A stretch of DNA of 64,000 nt from Bacteroidales bacterium. GTDB lineage: Bacteria; Bacteroidota; Bacteroidia; Bacteroidales; UBA932. The first letter of the stretch is position 1, and the number at the start of each line of letters is the position of its first letter. The notes below the pieces were generated by a model. The model did not search any database and had not been told where the DNA came from. It saw nothing but the letters and a program-made list of their open reading frames with translations. Shown one piece after another: positions 1-8,696 of the stretch. The translations under genes and the position numbers were made by a program. The stretch is from NCBI GenBank assembly GCA_024398105.1, contig JAKSJP010000007.1, positions 1 to 64,000 on the forward strand, in the 5' to 3' direction.

Positions 1-48
1 CAGGTGGCCGAGTATCACCGGAATCGGTGGCCGACTATCCGCCGGAAT
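1..48. repeat. Tandem degenerate repeat, probable IS21-family end fragment
   Basis: Two imperfect copies of a roughly 23-bp unit beginning GGTGGCCGA and ending CCGGAAT lie head to tail (3-24 and 26-48). IS21-family elements of Bacteroidota carry multiple short repeats of this kind at their ends. No istA or istB gene is present to the right, so this is either a relic or the edge of an element that continues to the left of the window. The family assignment is from memory of similar ends and is tentative. Confidence 0.45.
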
Positions 49-433
49 ATCTAGCATTTGTTGTGCAAATTGAGATAGGGAAAAGTTAACCTATAGTCGT
101 TCAATGAGTTAGTATACATAATTGTGCAGGCGAAAGAAATACATGGATAGCACCAAGGAGGAAGGTAACGCGCTGATAACATGAACTTATATTAGAGTCC
201 TCACTAAAGTGAATGATGAAGATCTGTAAGATTCGATATCTGAAATTGAGACATATATTTATAATTACACAATTATAATTAGTCAGTTGTATTGTTTCAG
301 GTCTGAGCCTAGGAATTGTATCTTTGATGTTTGGCATGGTATTCAATAGGTTATTACGATATAATGAATCCCAAAAGCACCCGGGGCTTTGTGTTTTTCG
401 TGATCATGGTCACAGATTAATCCTTTATTAGTC
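49..433. other. AT-rich stretch without a convincing gene
   Basis: No coding region here looks real. The one open frame on the minus strand (101-346) has no recognisable domain and low-complexity, AT-driven composition. A short hairpin-like sequence (AAAGC at 374-378, GCTTT at 386-390, followed by GTGTTTTT) could be a weak terminator. Otherwise I see nothing. Confidence 0.4.
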
Positions 434-706
434 ATGAAAATGAAAAATTACTCACCGAATACGTCGGGAAAATATGGAAAGGCAAACTCTATCGAGATAT
501 GCCAAACTATTGAATCGTGCCGTCAGGCTATCATGTCTTGCAAGATTTCATATTCTTACAGACTTACGATTGAACATGTTATAAACTCTCTGGATGACGC
601 AATTTATGATTTTGCTTCAATAATCGCAGAAGATGATCCTGTAATTATCAAATCAATCTTAAACGAGATTGGATATATCGGCAACCAGATTCTGGCTGAG
701 GAATAG
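434..706 (+). CDS. Small hypothetical protein, 90 aa
   Basis: I do not recognise this family. The protein is soluble and probably helical in its second half (about residues 25-88), with no signal peptide or membrane segment. It contains two cysteines near residues 23 and 36, and an acidic stretch (AEDDP) near residue 65. The start is the first ATG of the frame. The gene stands alone between an IS21-like relic and a MITE-like element, in DNA much richer in A+T than the fimbrial operon that follows, so it is probably part of the mobile cargo or a leftover of it. Coding status is likely but not certain. Confidence 0.5.
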   Translation: MKMKNYSPNTSGKYGKANSIEICQTIESCRQAIMSCKISYSYRLTIEHVINSLDDAIYDFASIIAEDDPVIIKSILNEIGYIGNQILAEE

Positions 707-719
707 AGAGCCTATTCCT

Positions 720-911
720 CATTAGTGTCCGGTAAAATCAAAATATTGTCATATAATCAATTGGTTCTCAGCTATTTATAGTGAATTTCGAATTCAATCG
801 ATTTGAATTGGCCAAATATATGATAATCAGCGATAACCATTAATCTAAGCTGCTGAAATAGGCTTTTTAATAGTTAGTTTACGCGATTCATATTTTTACC
901 GGACACACATG
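720..911. mobile_element. MITE-like element with 13-bp terminal inverted repeats
   Basis: GTGTCCGGTAAAA at 725-737 is matched by its exact reverse complement at 894-906. The match extends outward to 720 and 911 with 16 of 18 positions paired. The 182-bp interior is AT-rich and non-coding. A possible direct repeat ATTCCT lies just outside each end (714-719 and 915-920). The end sequence resembles ends I associate with IS4-type elements of Bacteroidota, so this may be a non-autonomous or internally deleted copy. The family is inference; the inverted repeat is seen directly. Confidence 0.6.
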
Positions 912-1063
912 CCCATTCCTAGCAAAAGCAGTTTTTATCAGGCTATTAACAGGTGACTATGGTACAAGCTGATTTCCGAATCTAATACGCACCTAATCTA
1001 TGTAGATATGTCTCAATTTCTATAGGTTATAAAGTTGATTTTTAGTAAATTAGCATATAAACT

Positions 1064-1159
1064 ATGGAAATTATGAGACATATTCTTTCAGTTATTCTTT
1101 TGCCCGTCAAAGTCGCTATTGCTATAGTTGTCTGGTTCGTTATCGGGGGCAGCAAATAG
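1064..1159 (+). CDS. Possible 31-aa hydrophobic membrane peptide
   Basis: The frame starts at ATG 1064 and ends at TAG 1157-1159. It encodes one hydrophobic helix (about residues 6-27, rich in Ile, Val and Leu) with a basic residue before it and a Gly-Gly-Ser-Lys tail. A second ATG at codon 4 is an alternative start. The size and layout fit small single-pass membrane peptides, including type I toxin-like peptides, but there is no antisense RNA I can point to. It lies just beyond the 3-prime end of the fimbrial operon, on the opposite strand. It could be a chance frame. Confidence 0.35.
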   Translation: MEIMRHILSVILLPVKVAIAIVVWFVIGGSK

Positions 1160-1172
1160 GCACTTTCCTATA

Positions 1173-4100
1173 CTACATGCTGTACCAGTTCCAGTAGGAA
1201 TCGTTTAGCACGTTGAACTTGACCTTGTATGATGCTGTAGCCTTGGTGTAGTCGCTGTACTTCGATGCCTGCGAGCTGACGTTGGAGTCATTGCCTCTTG
1301 ACGAGCCATCAGGGTTGGTCATGGATGAAGTGTCAGCATAAGTACCTCGTGCGGTGTTCGAATAGAATGTGTAGACGCTGCTGGCTGCAACTTTCCCGTT
1401 TGGTTCGCTTGTAGTTATCTCAACCGGAACCCAGATGCTCGGATCATCGACGGTGATTGTGATGCAGTACTCAGCAGACTCCGGCATCGCGAGCTGCGAA
1501 AAACGGTTGCTCCTGAGATTGATTGCATTTGTGCAGTTCTCATGCCAGTAGTTCTTGTTGATCTTTGCAAACTCTCCCTCGAGGAAGACGTAGTTCTGGA
1601 GGCTTGAAGATGACGACTCCCCTGACAAGGTATAGACATAGGACGGCACGGTCGTCTTGTTGTCCGGCACTGTCACAGTGTAGGTGTATTTCGATGAAGA
1701 TGCACTGGTGTTGTTTGCAGCCGTACATGAACTTGTGAAGACAAGTCCGACGTATACCTTGAAGCTGACGCCATAGGTGTTTCCGGTCATAGTTACCTCA
1801 GGGCGCTTGTTGGTCGAGTCCCAGCTGACCGCGAACTTCACAGGCTTTCTTAGCATGATGTTGTAGACATTGGCTCCAGTATAGTTTGCGATGGATGCAA
1901 CGTTGTTGTCCTTGTTCGCATTTATGGCAGTGGTCATTCCTTCGCCGGTATACCATCCGCAGCCTCTGTACGAGTATGTGTCATCACCCCAGACATAGTC
2001 ATAGGCAGCACTCGTACCTATGCTACCGTCCGACTTGACGAACGTTCCGTTCAGGTCCTCATAGTCATAGTAGACGTCCCTGCCTCCCATGGTCCTGATG
2101 CCGACCTCGGCCCTCATGTAGCACTTGTTGCCGTCAGTCTCGGAGAGTTTGGACACGCTGCCGGTCCTGTCTGTGGCGAACACGTTGCACTTCTGGCCCT
2201 TGATGACAATGTCCCTTGCTGTAGGTGAGGTCTGTTTAAGCACTGCGCTCGACCAGTCCGCGATGTATGGATATGCATATACTCTGACCGCTGTCGGAAG
2301 ATAGTATCCTGGGTCTGTCGCTCCGTTTCGGAAGTTGACGAGGCTTGTTCCGTCGATGGTGCTTGTAGCTGTGCTCGACTTCCTCCTGCCGACATAGATC
2401 ACGTCCGCCCAGTAGTCTATATACGACGGATTGTACGCGCAGACGTATGTGCTTCCGAACATGGTGTAGCCATTGGATGGCTGAAAGGTACTGGCGTCAG
2501 CAAGATAGAACTTCGGCTTTATGATGCCGAAGTCTGCCTTGACAGTGATGGTGCCAGTGTTCGGCGCTGAGAAATTGAGGTTCGCGATATGGTTCTGACC
2601 GTCGTGATAATCCGTCATGTGGTATACCTTCGAGAGAGCATCGTTCAATGTGGCGTTGGATCCAGAATTCGTGTTTCTGATGGTGCAGGTGAAGGATGGT
2701 CCTCCATTCTGGTTCGTGCCCTGGCTTACACCCTGCAGGGAGAAGCTCTTTGCAAGGACATCTGCTGCTGCAGAACTAACCAAAGACTTTGCTCCATCCG
2801 ATGTGGCAACGCTCATGCCCAGCCTTTCGAACAGTGACAAGTCAAATCCGTACTGTCCCTGTGATTTCGGAACATTGAGGTTACGTCCTGCATAGTCAGT
2901 AAGGTAGAGATAAACCTTACTGTCGGTACCATTGACGATAGGACATGTATTGTTCTGCGGTGCTGTGATCTTGTCACTTGGTCGCTTGACCGCACCATCG
3001 CCAACAAGCAGGCTTGGCTCGAAACACTCTATTGCACCGTTCTCAAGCCTGATGTCCGTGATGACGTTGCCGTCCTTGTCCAGGAGCCACATCGAGTTGG
3101 GTTCCTCTGTCTCTGCAAGGCACTTCATGTCGCAGAAGTAGTCTCCAGACGAATATACGATGCTGCCGAACTTCAGGTTCGTGTTCTCCCTGTCATCCAG
3201 CTTCGCGACGAGCCTGCATCCCGGCAGTCCCTCTCCAAGGAAGTCCTCGAGGTATTCGTTGATGGACAGGCCCCACTGGACGGTCTCCCCGACATAGAGG
3301 TTGTCCATCGAGTGCATTCCCTGTTCGATCCACGCACTGCCAAGCGATCCGTTGTAGTCCACATCCGGATCGATCTTCCAAGATACATTGTCAAGGTTCT
3401 TCGTGAGGCAGAGGGTGACTCCCATATCCACGTTCCTGATGATGTCGAAGTTGGTGCAGTTGTCCTGACCGAGATACACCCTGTAGGCAATCGTGCCGGT
3501 GAGTGCGAATCCTGTCTGGAACTCACAATTCACCTCAAGATAGGTGCATAGGTTCGCAACGCTGATGTTCTCAGGTGTCTTCTTCCATGGGTCTTTGTTG
3601 CCCGTCAGAAGCGTGCCCTGGCAGTTCTCAAGTGCGTAGAAGTATATCTGCCCACCCTTATTGATTAAATTGAGATCAGATGTGCTTGCATAGTCACCGT
3701 TGATAGACTCGCTAGCCGATGTGATCTTGCTACCACCATGTCCGTTCATAGTGAACGGAGTTATGGCGCCGGCTCCATTGCAGAGCCTTATCGACGTGAT
3801 CTTGAGCCCGGCGAGCGCCTGCATGTCCACCTTGAAGCGGATCTTGCTGACAAGCCTTACGAGAGCTACAGGGAGCTGCGTCACGCTCTTGCTCACCGTG
3901 TATCCGCTCTTCTGCCAAGCCATCGGTATTCCGCTTGCGTTCATCGTTCCGACGAAGCCGCTGGAACCTATTGTCATCTTGTATTTGATGAAGTCCTCTT
4001 CCCTGTCGACCGGTGTGATCTTTCCTACGTTGGCAACGGCGTATACGTTGTACTCCAACCCTTCATTGAGGAGGAATGAAGCAACTGCGGGTGTCACCAC

Positions 4101-4346
4101 GTAGTTGGATGCCACAAGGAGACCTTTATGGTAGAAGAAGATGTTGATGTCCTTGACAGCTGACTCGCCGCTTGTCACCGAGCTCTTGGTCTGCACTTCG
4201 TCCATGCCCTGGATGGAAGGCACGACCTGGATCTTGACCTTCTCATGGGTTTCGGTGTGATCCGGCAGGTCCAGCTCCTGGACCGAACAGGCAGCAGCCA
4301 TCACTGAAACGGCTGCCGCGAATAGCATTCTGATTGTCCTTTTCAT
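1173..4346 (-). CDS. DUF4906-type fimbrial lipoprotein, likely tip or accessory fimbrillin (1057 aa)
   Basis: This is a large surface protein of the Bacteroidota type V pilus group. A lipoprotein signal ends at Cys20 (AAACSV). The first 300 residues resemble the fimbrillin N-terminal beta domain: an early TKSS segment, a FFYHKG strand and the AVANVG stretch shared by Mfa-like proteins. The rest is a long Ser/Thr/Asn/Gly-rich beta region with aromatic repeats, as in DUF4906 proteins that sit at pilus tips. Arg- or Lys-containing positions near the mature N-terminus could serve gingipain-like donor-strand processing, but this is inference. It is the last gene of the minus-strand operon, 15 bp after the Mfa2-like gene. 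Its partner is expected to be the fimbrillin at 5313-6383. Ligand unknown. Confidence 0.8.
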   Translation of the reverse strand: MKRTIRMLFAAAVSVMAAACSVQELDLPDHTETHEKVKIQVVPSIQGMDEVQTKSSVTSGESAVKDINIFFYHKGLLVASNYVVTPAVASFLLNEGLEYNVYAVANVGKITPVDREEDFIKYKMTIGSSGFVGTMNASGIPMAWQKSGYTVSKSVTQLPVALVRLVSKIRFKVDMQALAGLKITSIRLCNGAGAITPFTMNGHGGSKITSASESINGDYASTSDLNLINKGGQIYFYALENCQGTLLTGNKDPWKKTPENISVANLCTYLEVNCEFQTGFALTGTIAYRVYLGQDNCTNFDIIRNVDMGVTLCLTKNLDNVSWKIDPDVDYNGSLGSAWIEQGMHSMDNLYVGETVQWGLSINEYLEDFLGEGLPGCRLVAKLDDRENTNLKFGSIVYSSGDYFCDMKCLAETEEPNSMWLLDKDGNVITDIRLENGAIECFEPSLLVGDGAVKRPSDKITAPQNNTCPIVNGTDSKVYLYLTDYAGRNLNVPKSQGQYGFDLSLFERLGMSVATSDGAKSLVSSAAADVLAKSFSLQGVSQGTNQNGGPSFTCTIRNTNSGSNATLNDALSKVYHMTDYHDGQNHIANLNFSAPNTGTITVKADFGIIKPKFYLADASTFQPSNGYTMFGSTYVCAYNPSYIDYWADVIYVGRRKSSTATSTIDGTSLVNFRNGATDPGYYLPTAVRVYAYPYIADWSSAVLKQTSPTARDIVIKGQKCNVFATDRTGSVSKLSETDGNKCYMRAEVGIRTMGGRDVYYDYEDLNGTFVKSDGSIGTSAAYDYVWGDDTYSYRGCGWYTGEGMTTAINANKDNNVASIANYTGANVYNIMLRKPVKFAVSWDSTNKRPEVTMTGNTYGVSFKVYVGLVFTSSCTAANNTSASSSKYTYTVTVPDNKTTVPSYVYTLSGESSSSSLQNYVFLEGEFAKINKNYWHENCTNAINLRSNRFSQLAMPESAEYCITITVDDPSIWVPVEITTSEPNGKVAASSVYTFYSNTARGTYADTSSMTNPDGSSRGNDSNVSSQASKYSDYTKATASYKVKFNVLNDSYWNWYSM

Positions 4347-4361
4347 TGTATTGTGGTATTG

Positions 4362-5132
4362 TTAGATGATTTCGTCGTAGACGAGTCCTTCCTGCCAAGG
4401 GATGACCTCGATGCTTATCTTTCCGGAGACATAGTCGACGCCGAGCATGATGTCATCCAGATCCTCTGCCGTCCAGTCATAGCCGGAAGCCTTGATTAGG
4501 CCGCCGAGATCGTATGGATAGGTATATCCGTTCTCTCCGGTGATCTCCATCACCAGGAAGTCGTCTCCCTGTCTTGGAAGACGGAAGTACCAAACCTTCT
4601 CCTCGGTAGGTTCCGGAGTGTATGTGAACTGTCCCGGTACAGGCTTGAGGGTATTCAGGTCAAGACCCTTCCAACCGCTCTTGACGACGACGGAGTAGTC
4701 ATTATAGTTGTCGTCGATCCTTATTGCCACGGCTGCATACTGCTTATGCAGCGATACCTTGTCGTAGGCAGTCTCTCCGAATGCGGGAACGTCAGCCCTG
4801 TAGGCATAGAGCCTGTCGGACTGCTCCCCTTCCGGTATGACTACGGAAATGCCGGAGTTCATGTTGGCCTCCAGACCTGATGTCGCGCTGTAGTGAATGA
4901 GTTTCCTGGGTACCTCTTCCTCATGGTCCGGGGTGAAGTCTTCCTTCACGACCTGCACGCCGAAGACGTTCTGGTCATCGGTCCATCCTTTCAGCGAGAC
5001 CTTGTCGGCGTAGTGCGAGCATGTTGAAAGGTCGATCTGCAGCCAGCAGGGGCATTCGTCCCTGTCCTCCTTGACCGAGCATGCGGCAAGGAGCGGGATT
5101 ATGGAGACTAGAATAATGTTTATCCTCTTCAT
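4362..5132 (-). CDS. FimB/Mfa2-family fimbrial anchor lipoprotein (256 aa)
   Basis: Members of this family cap the base of the fimbria and fix it to the outer membrane. The protein has a lipobox at LAACSV (Cys18), followed by the hallmark ECPCWLQIDL segment, then a beta-sandwich of about 230 residues. The C-terminal IPWQEG strand is typical of the family. Length matches short Mfa2 proteins (250-320 aa). It follows the major fimbrillin after a 180-bp leader that can fold into GC-rich hairpins (5160-5240), which may lower expression relative to the fimbrillin. It precedes the DUF4906 gene by 15 bp. The start is the ATG at 5132, directly followed by the signal peptide. Confidence 0.85.
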   Translation of the reverse strand: MKRINIILVSIIPLLAACSVKEDRDECPCWLQIDLSTCSHYADKVSLKGWTDDQNVFGVQVVKEDFTPDHEEEVPRKLIHYSATSGLEANMNSGISVVIPEGEQSDRLYAYRADVPAFGETAYDKVSLHKQYAAVAIRIDDNYNDYSVVVKSGWKGLDLNTLKPVPGQFTYTPEPTEEKVWYFRLPRQGDDFLVMEITGENGYTYPYDLGGLIKASGYDWTAEDLDDIMLGVDYVSGKISIEVIPWQEGLVYDEII

Positions 5133-5312
5133 CTTTGCATTGTGTTTGTCGTGCCCTGGAGGGGTGTCGCTCCCCGACGTCCGGCAGTCCGTCGACAGAC
5201 CGGTCTCGTCCCGTCCTCCGGACCGGGCATTTTAGAAACCCTGGCATCTCACGACGGCAGGGGTCAGTATTCATGAAAAAAACGTTAGAATGTGTTGTGT
5301 AACTAGTGTGTG

Positions 5313-6383
5313 CTAGATTGTCTCATCATAGTTGACGCCTGCGGTCCAGCCGCTGACTGTGATGCTTGCAGCGATGCTGCCCTTGCTTACAGGCTTGTCA
5401 GGATCATCCGATCCGAGGCCGGTGATGGTGAGACCCACGGTATAGGTTTTATTACGGTCGAGAGTAGCGTCATCGAGGACTACAGGATAGTAGTACTTGG
5501 TGCCGGAGATGGTTGCAACGACGGTGAGGACGGTTCTCTTTGCTGCGAATGTCGCCTGGAATCCGTTAGGAGCAGTGGTGCTGCTGTTAGGGAATCCGTA
5601 GAAGAGATAAGGTGTCGACAGAGAGAGTGAAGCGCCGTTGTTCACGCTCTGAGCGACGTTCTTGAAGGTGAGTGCCTCGCATGACGCCTTGTAGGTGGAT
5701 CCGTCGATGATATGCGAAGCATTTCTGGTTGCCTCGTCAGCACGACCGTCCTTGTTGTACCATGTAGTCACTGCTGCATTGCCTGCGATGTTCTGGTTGC
5801 CGACCACGTTGCAGAGGAACACCCTGTCGATGGTGATGGCTCCGTATGATGCAGGAAGCTTGTTCACGATGCTCTGGAGAGCGACACGTGAGACAAGACG
5901 TGAGACTGTGATGCCACAGTTGGCAGACGCGCCTGCTGTGACGGTCACGGTTGCGTTACCTGCCATCACGAAACCGGTTGCTGCAGTGGTGCTGTTGGCT
6001 GCAAGGTCGACGGCGGTCGCCTGGAGATCGGAAAGCTTGCCGATGCTTGAGAGATCCGGACCGTTGACGACAGCCCAGACTGTCTTGGCTCCGGCTGTGG
6101 TGGAGATTGTACCAGACGTCTTGTTGCCGAGATCCTGGTAGAAGTTGATGGCGCCGTCAGCGCCGAAAACGAACACCTGCACCTTGTTGACCTGGCTCTC
6201 ATAGGTCTGTGCAGTGGTGTAGGCTGTGACTGCCTTTGTCATTGGAGCCTGCTCGGCGTCGATGGAGAATGCGATGATTCCTTCGCCTTCCGGTTCTACG
6301 TTAGGGGTGACGGAGACTGGCTCCTTGTTGCATGCCGCAAGTGCTGCACAAGCGGCAAGGATTGAGATGAACTTTGTCTTCAT
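5313..6383 (-). CDS. Major fimbrillin, Mfa1/FimA-like (356 aa)
   Basis: Likely structural subunit of the pilus. The signal peptide ends in a lipobox (ALAACNK, Cys18). The mature part begins with a VEPEGEG linker, then the fimbrillin N-domain (IIAFSID, MTKAVT, VNKVQVFVF, VWAVVNGPD) and a C-domain ending in VSGWTAGVNYDETI, close to the consensus end of fimbrillins. The frame is open further upstream to 6569, but that part lies inside the neighbouring membrane-protein gene in another frame, so I place the start at ATG 6383, where the signal peptide begins. It sits mid-operon, after a small membrane protein and before the Mfa2-like anchor. Confidence 0.85.
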   Translation of the reverse strand: MKTKFISILAACAALAACNKEPVSVTPNVEPEGEGIIAFSIDAEQAPMTKAVTAYTTAQTYESQVNKVQVFVFGADGAINFYQDLGNKTSGTISTTAGAKTVWAVVNGPDLSSIGKLSDLQATAVDLAANSTTAATGFVMAGNATVTVTAGASANCGITVSRLVSRVALQSIVNKLPASYGAITIDRVFLCNVVGNQNIAGNAAVTTWYNKDGRADEATRNASHIIDGSTYKASCEALTFKNVAQSVNNGASLSLSTPYLFYGFPNSSTTAPNGFQATFAAKRTVLTVVATISGTKYYYPVVLDDATLDRNKTYTVGLTITGLGSDDPDKPVSKGSIAASITVSGWTAGVNYDETI

Positions 6384-6388
6384 TCTTT

Positions 6389-6718
6389 TTAGTTTTGTTT
6401 TGAGATAGGTTGTTGTATAGTATGTCCTTTGAGGGACTTGAGCCCTTTCCTGCGGATCCTCTTCAGAGTGAAGTACTGGATGATGTGGACGATGGATCCA
6501 GCGACAAGGCCGATGGCGCAGAGTCCGGCGATTGCCCACGAAGCTCCCACGAAACCTCCTATGATCCACCAGGTCGGCAGATAGGTGTCATGAATCCACA
6601 TGAATCCACAGCCTACGAGGACTGCGTCGATGATGCTGAAGATCATGATCAGCGAGAATGGGCCGAAGTCATTGTTCGGTCTGAGACCTTCCTCATTTGT
6701 GATAAGTTCTGTTTCCAT
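6389..6718 (-). CDS. Small two-TM membrane protein (109 aa)
   Basis: I do not recognise the family. The protein starts with an acidic, soluble N-terminus (about 20 residues), followed by two hydrophobic segments (about residues 22-42 and 50-80) and a basic C-terminal tail (TLKRIRRKGLKSLKG) that should face the cytoplasm. It lies between the OmpA-like lipoprotein (stop at 6720) and the fimbrillin start (6383), so it is co-expressed with the pilus proteins. A role in pilus assembly or inner-membrane anchoring is only a guess from its place. Confidence 0.6.
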   Translation of the reverse strand: METELITNEEGLRPNNDFGPFSLIMIFSIIDAVLVGCGFMWIHDTYLPTWWIIGGFVGASWAIAGLCAIGLVAGSIVHIIQYFTLKRIRRKGLKSLKGHTIQQPISKQN

Positions 6719-6719
6719 A

Positions 6720-8696
6720 TCAGTTGAAATAGTCTTCTTCCTCGTCCTGCTTGTTCAGGTCGTACATCCTGATCAGCGCAGATATCTCCGGATCAAGGTT
6801 CCCTCGATGGACGTAGGTAGGGTTCTGCTCGCATGCGATTACATAACACTGGACAGCTTCCTGGATGTTGCCAAGGCGGGTATAGACTACAGCGAGCATA
6901 TAGTTCACTTCCGCAGTCCTGTCCAGTTCTTCAAGAATGCTGAGCGCAGAGGCGTTGTAGTCGAGAGCGCAGTAGGCAACCGCAGTGTTGTAGTCAGCAT
7001 AGGTTCGAAGGTACGTGACCGCTCTTTCGTAGTCTCTGTCTCTGATGGCCTGCACGCCCAGCATATATGTCGTATCAAGTACAGTCGTCTGGATGGTATC
7101 CTGGACCATTCCTTTCCTGTGCAGATGGAAGTCGAACCTTACGGTTCTCAGTCTAGGATACAGGACTTCTCTCAGATGCCTGTAGTATGGAAGCCTCTGC
7201 ATTGAGTTCTCGAGCCTGTCTAGATTACTGATAGTATTCTTTAGCTCGCAGAATTCATCCTTCTGCTTCTCCGTGAGTACAGTATCCCTCGCAATCAGGC
7301 TCTCCAGCATGCTCCAGTTCTCGCCGCCGTTCCTGGCAATGAACTTGATGTTCTGAACTTCTTCTTTGGAGATGTTTCCATCTTCATCGATCGAGAATCC
7401 CTTCTCTCTCTGGAGCGAGTCTCTGTAGTGCCGGATATATGAGTCGAAGTATCTGGATACGGATTCACTTCGTTTCTGTGCAAGGGATACGTTCATCCTC
7501 TGATCTCCCTCCGGGGACGCGGAAGCGGTGACGACAATGCTGTCCAGATCGAATACTGTGTTCTCGATCAGCTGAGCCAGATTGCCCTTGATTCTTGAAA
7601 TCTCTTCCGCATTGTTGGAGAGACCTTCCTTCACTTCAGACTTGCCGGATTCGAAGTCTACATAGCATGCGGTGTTGGCTTCGACCCTGCGCTCGATGAC
7701 CTTGGTGAGATATCTCTCCGTTCCATCCACGAATGCAGAAAGGCTGCTGATGTAGAAAGTCAGAGGCTCGCTTCTGGACATCAGATAGAGTTTCTTGTCT
7801 GATTCCCATACCTCGCCAGAGAGGACGATGTCCACTTTCCTGAGTTTCGGTCTTGTGCTGATTGTCTGTACATAGTTATAGATGAAGTCTCCGTTTACAG
7901 CCTGTATCACGGTGTCAAGCCTGATACCTTCAGTCTCTATTGGGACCTTCACGTATCTTTTGTACATTCTGTCCTTGAGTGTCTTCTTGTGATTGTTCCA
8001 GTTCTTCGCTATCTGGTTCGTATAGTGCTCCACGGCCTGCTGCTGGGTTACTCCATATACCGATGCGAACTGTTCGTCGGAAACCTCGGTGCTGTCGTTC
8101 TTGAAGGCAAAGACCTCCGGGATGTTACGTTCGAGGAACAGCTCCAACTGCCAGACATTGATGAACTTCGTTGTGTCGCTGACGATGCTGCCTAAGAACT
8201 TCTCGTATTGCTGGTATCCCTTCAGCTGTGCTCTCCTGTAGTCCTTGCCTGTGATGATGACTGATTCCAGCCTTACGCTATCCTCGAGTATGTACATGTC
8301 CGGATAGAACCGCAGCTGCCACTTGGTGTCCTGCATGGCTTCAGGTACGACGACCTGGAACTCGAGATCAATCTTGCCATGGCGCTCTGCCACGTTCCTG
8401 AACCTGGCAGTGACGTATGCTGCATCGATGACATCATGTGCGACCATCTCGCCATCATCGTCTTTCACGGCGTTCATGAGAATCAGATCCTCGCCGTTCA
8501 GTCCGGTGATGCGGATGGTATCTCTGGCCTTCGTCTTCATCATATCCAGTTCTGGTAACATTGGCTCATCGTCATTGCTGAGCTGCAGCCTTGCAGAGAC
8601 AGCGTTCTGTGCGAGGTTCGCAACCTTCTTCGAGACGCTGCAGGCACAGACAAACATTACTGTGAGGATTGTCAGTATGATGCTTCTGCTACTCAT
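6720..8696 (-). CDS. OmpA-like lipoprotein with TPR repeats (658 aa)
   Basis: Probable periplasmic or outer-membrane scaffold of the pilus operon. The lipobox is VCACSV (Cys19). The N-terminal half is of the kind seen in DUF3868-like proteins beside fimbrillins. Residues of about 350-450 form an OmpA-like peptidoglycan-binding fold, with the diagnostic run VVTASASPEGDQRMN and AQKRSESV. The final 120 residues contain TPR-type helices (YERAVTYLRTYADY, GNIQEAVQCYVIACEQNPT). It overlaps the upstream lipoprotein gene by 4 bp, a sign of coupled translation. Proteins of this build are common next to Bacteroidota fimbrillin and DUF3575 genes. The precise partner is unknown. Confidence 0.7.
   Translation of the reverse strand: MSSRSIILTILTVMFVCACSVSKKVANLAQNAVSARLQLSNDDEPMLPELDMMKTKARDTIRITGLNGEDLILMNAVKDDDGEMVAHDVIDAAYVTARFRNVAERHGKIDLEFQVVVPEAMQDTKWQLRFYPDMYILEDSVRLESVIITGKDYRRAQLKGYQQYEKFLGSIVSDTTKFINVWQLELFLERNIPEVFAFKNDSTEVSDEQFASVYGVTQQQAVEHYTNQIAKNWNNHKKTLKDRMYKRYVKVPIETEGIRLDTVIQAVNGDFIYNYVQTISTRPKLRKVDIVLSGEVWESDKKLYLMSRSEPLTFYISSLSAFVDGTERYLTKVIERRVEANTACYVDFESGKSEVKEGLSNNAEEISRIKGNLAQLIENTVFDLDSIVVTASASPEGDQRMNVSLAQKRSESVSRYFDSYIRHYRDSLQREKGFSIDEDGNISKEEVQNIKFIARNGGENWSMLESLIARDTVLTEKQKDEFCELKNTISNLDRLENSMQRLPYYRHLREVLYPRLRTVRFDFHLHRKGMVQDTIQTTVLDTTYMLGVQAIRDRDYERAVTYLRTYADYNTAVAYCALDYNASALSILEELDRTAEVNYMLAVVYTRLGNIQEAVQCYVIACEQNPTYVHRGNLDPEISALIRMYDLNKQDEEEDYFN

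Noticed and set aside
101..346. Open frame of 81 codons on the minus strand
   Set aside because: No domain, AT-driven composition and no promoter or operon context; lies in relic DNA beside an IS21-like end.
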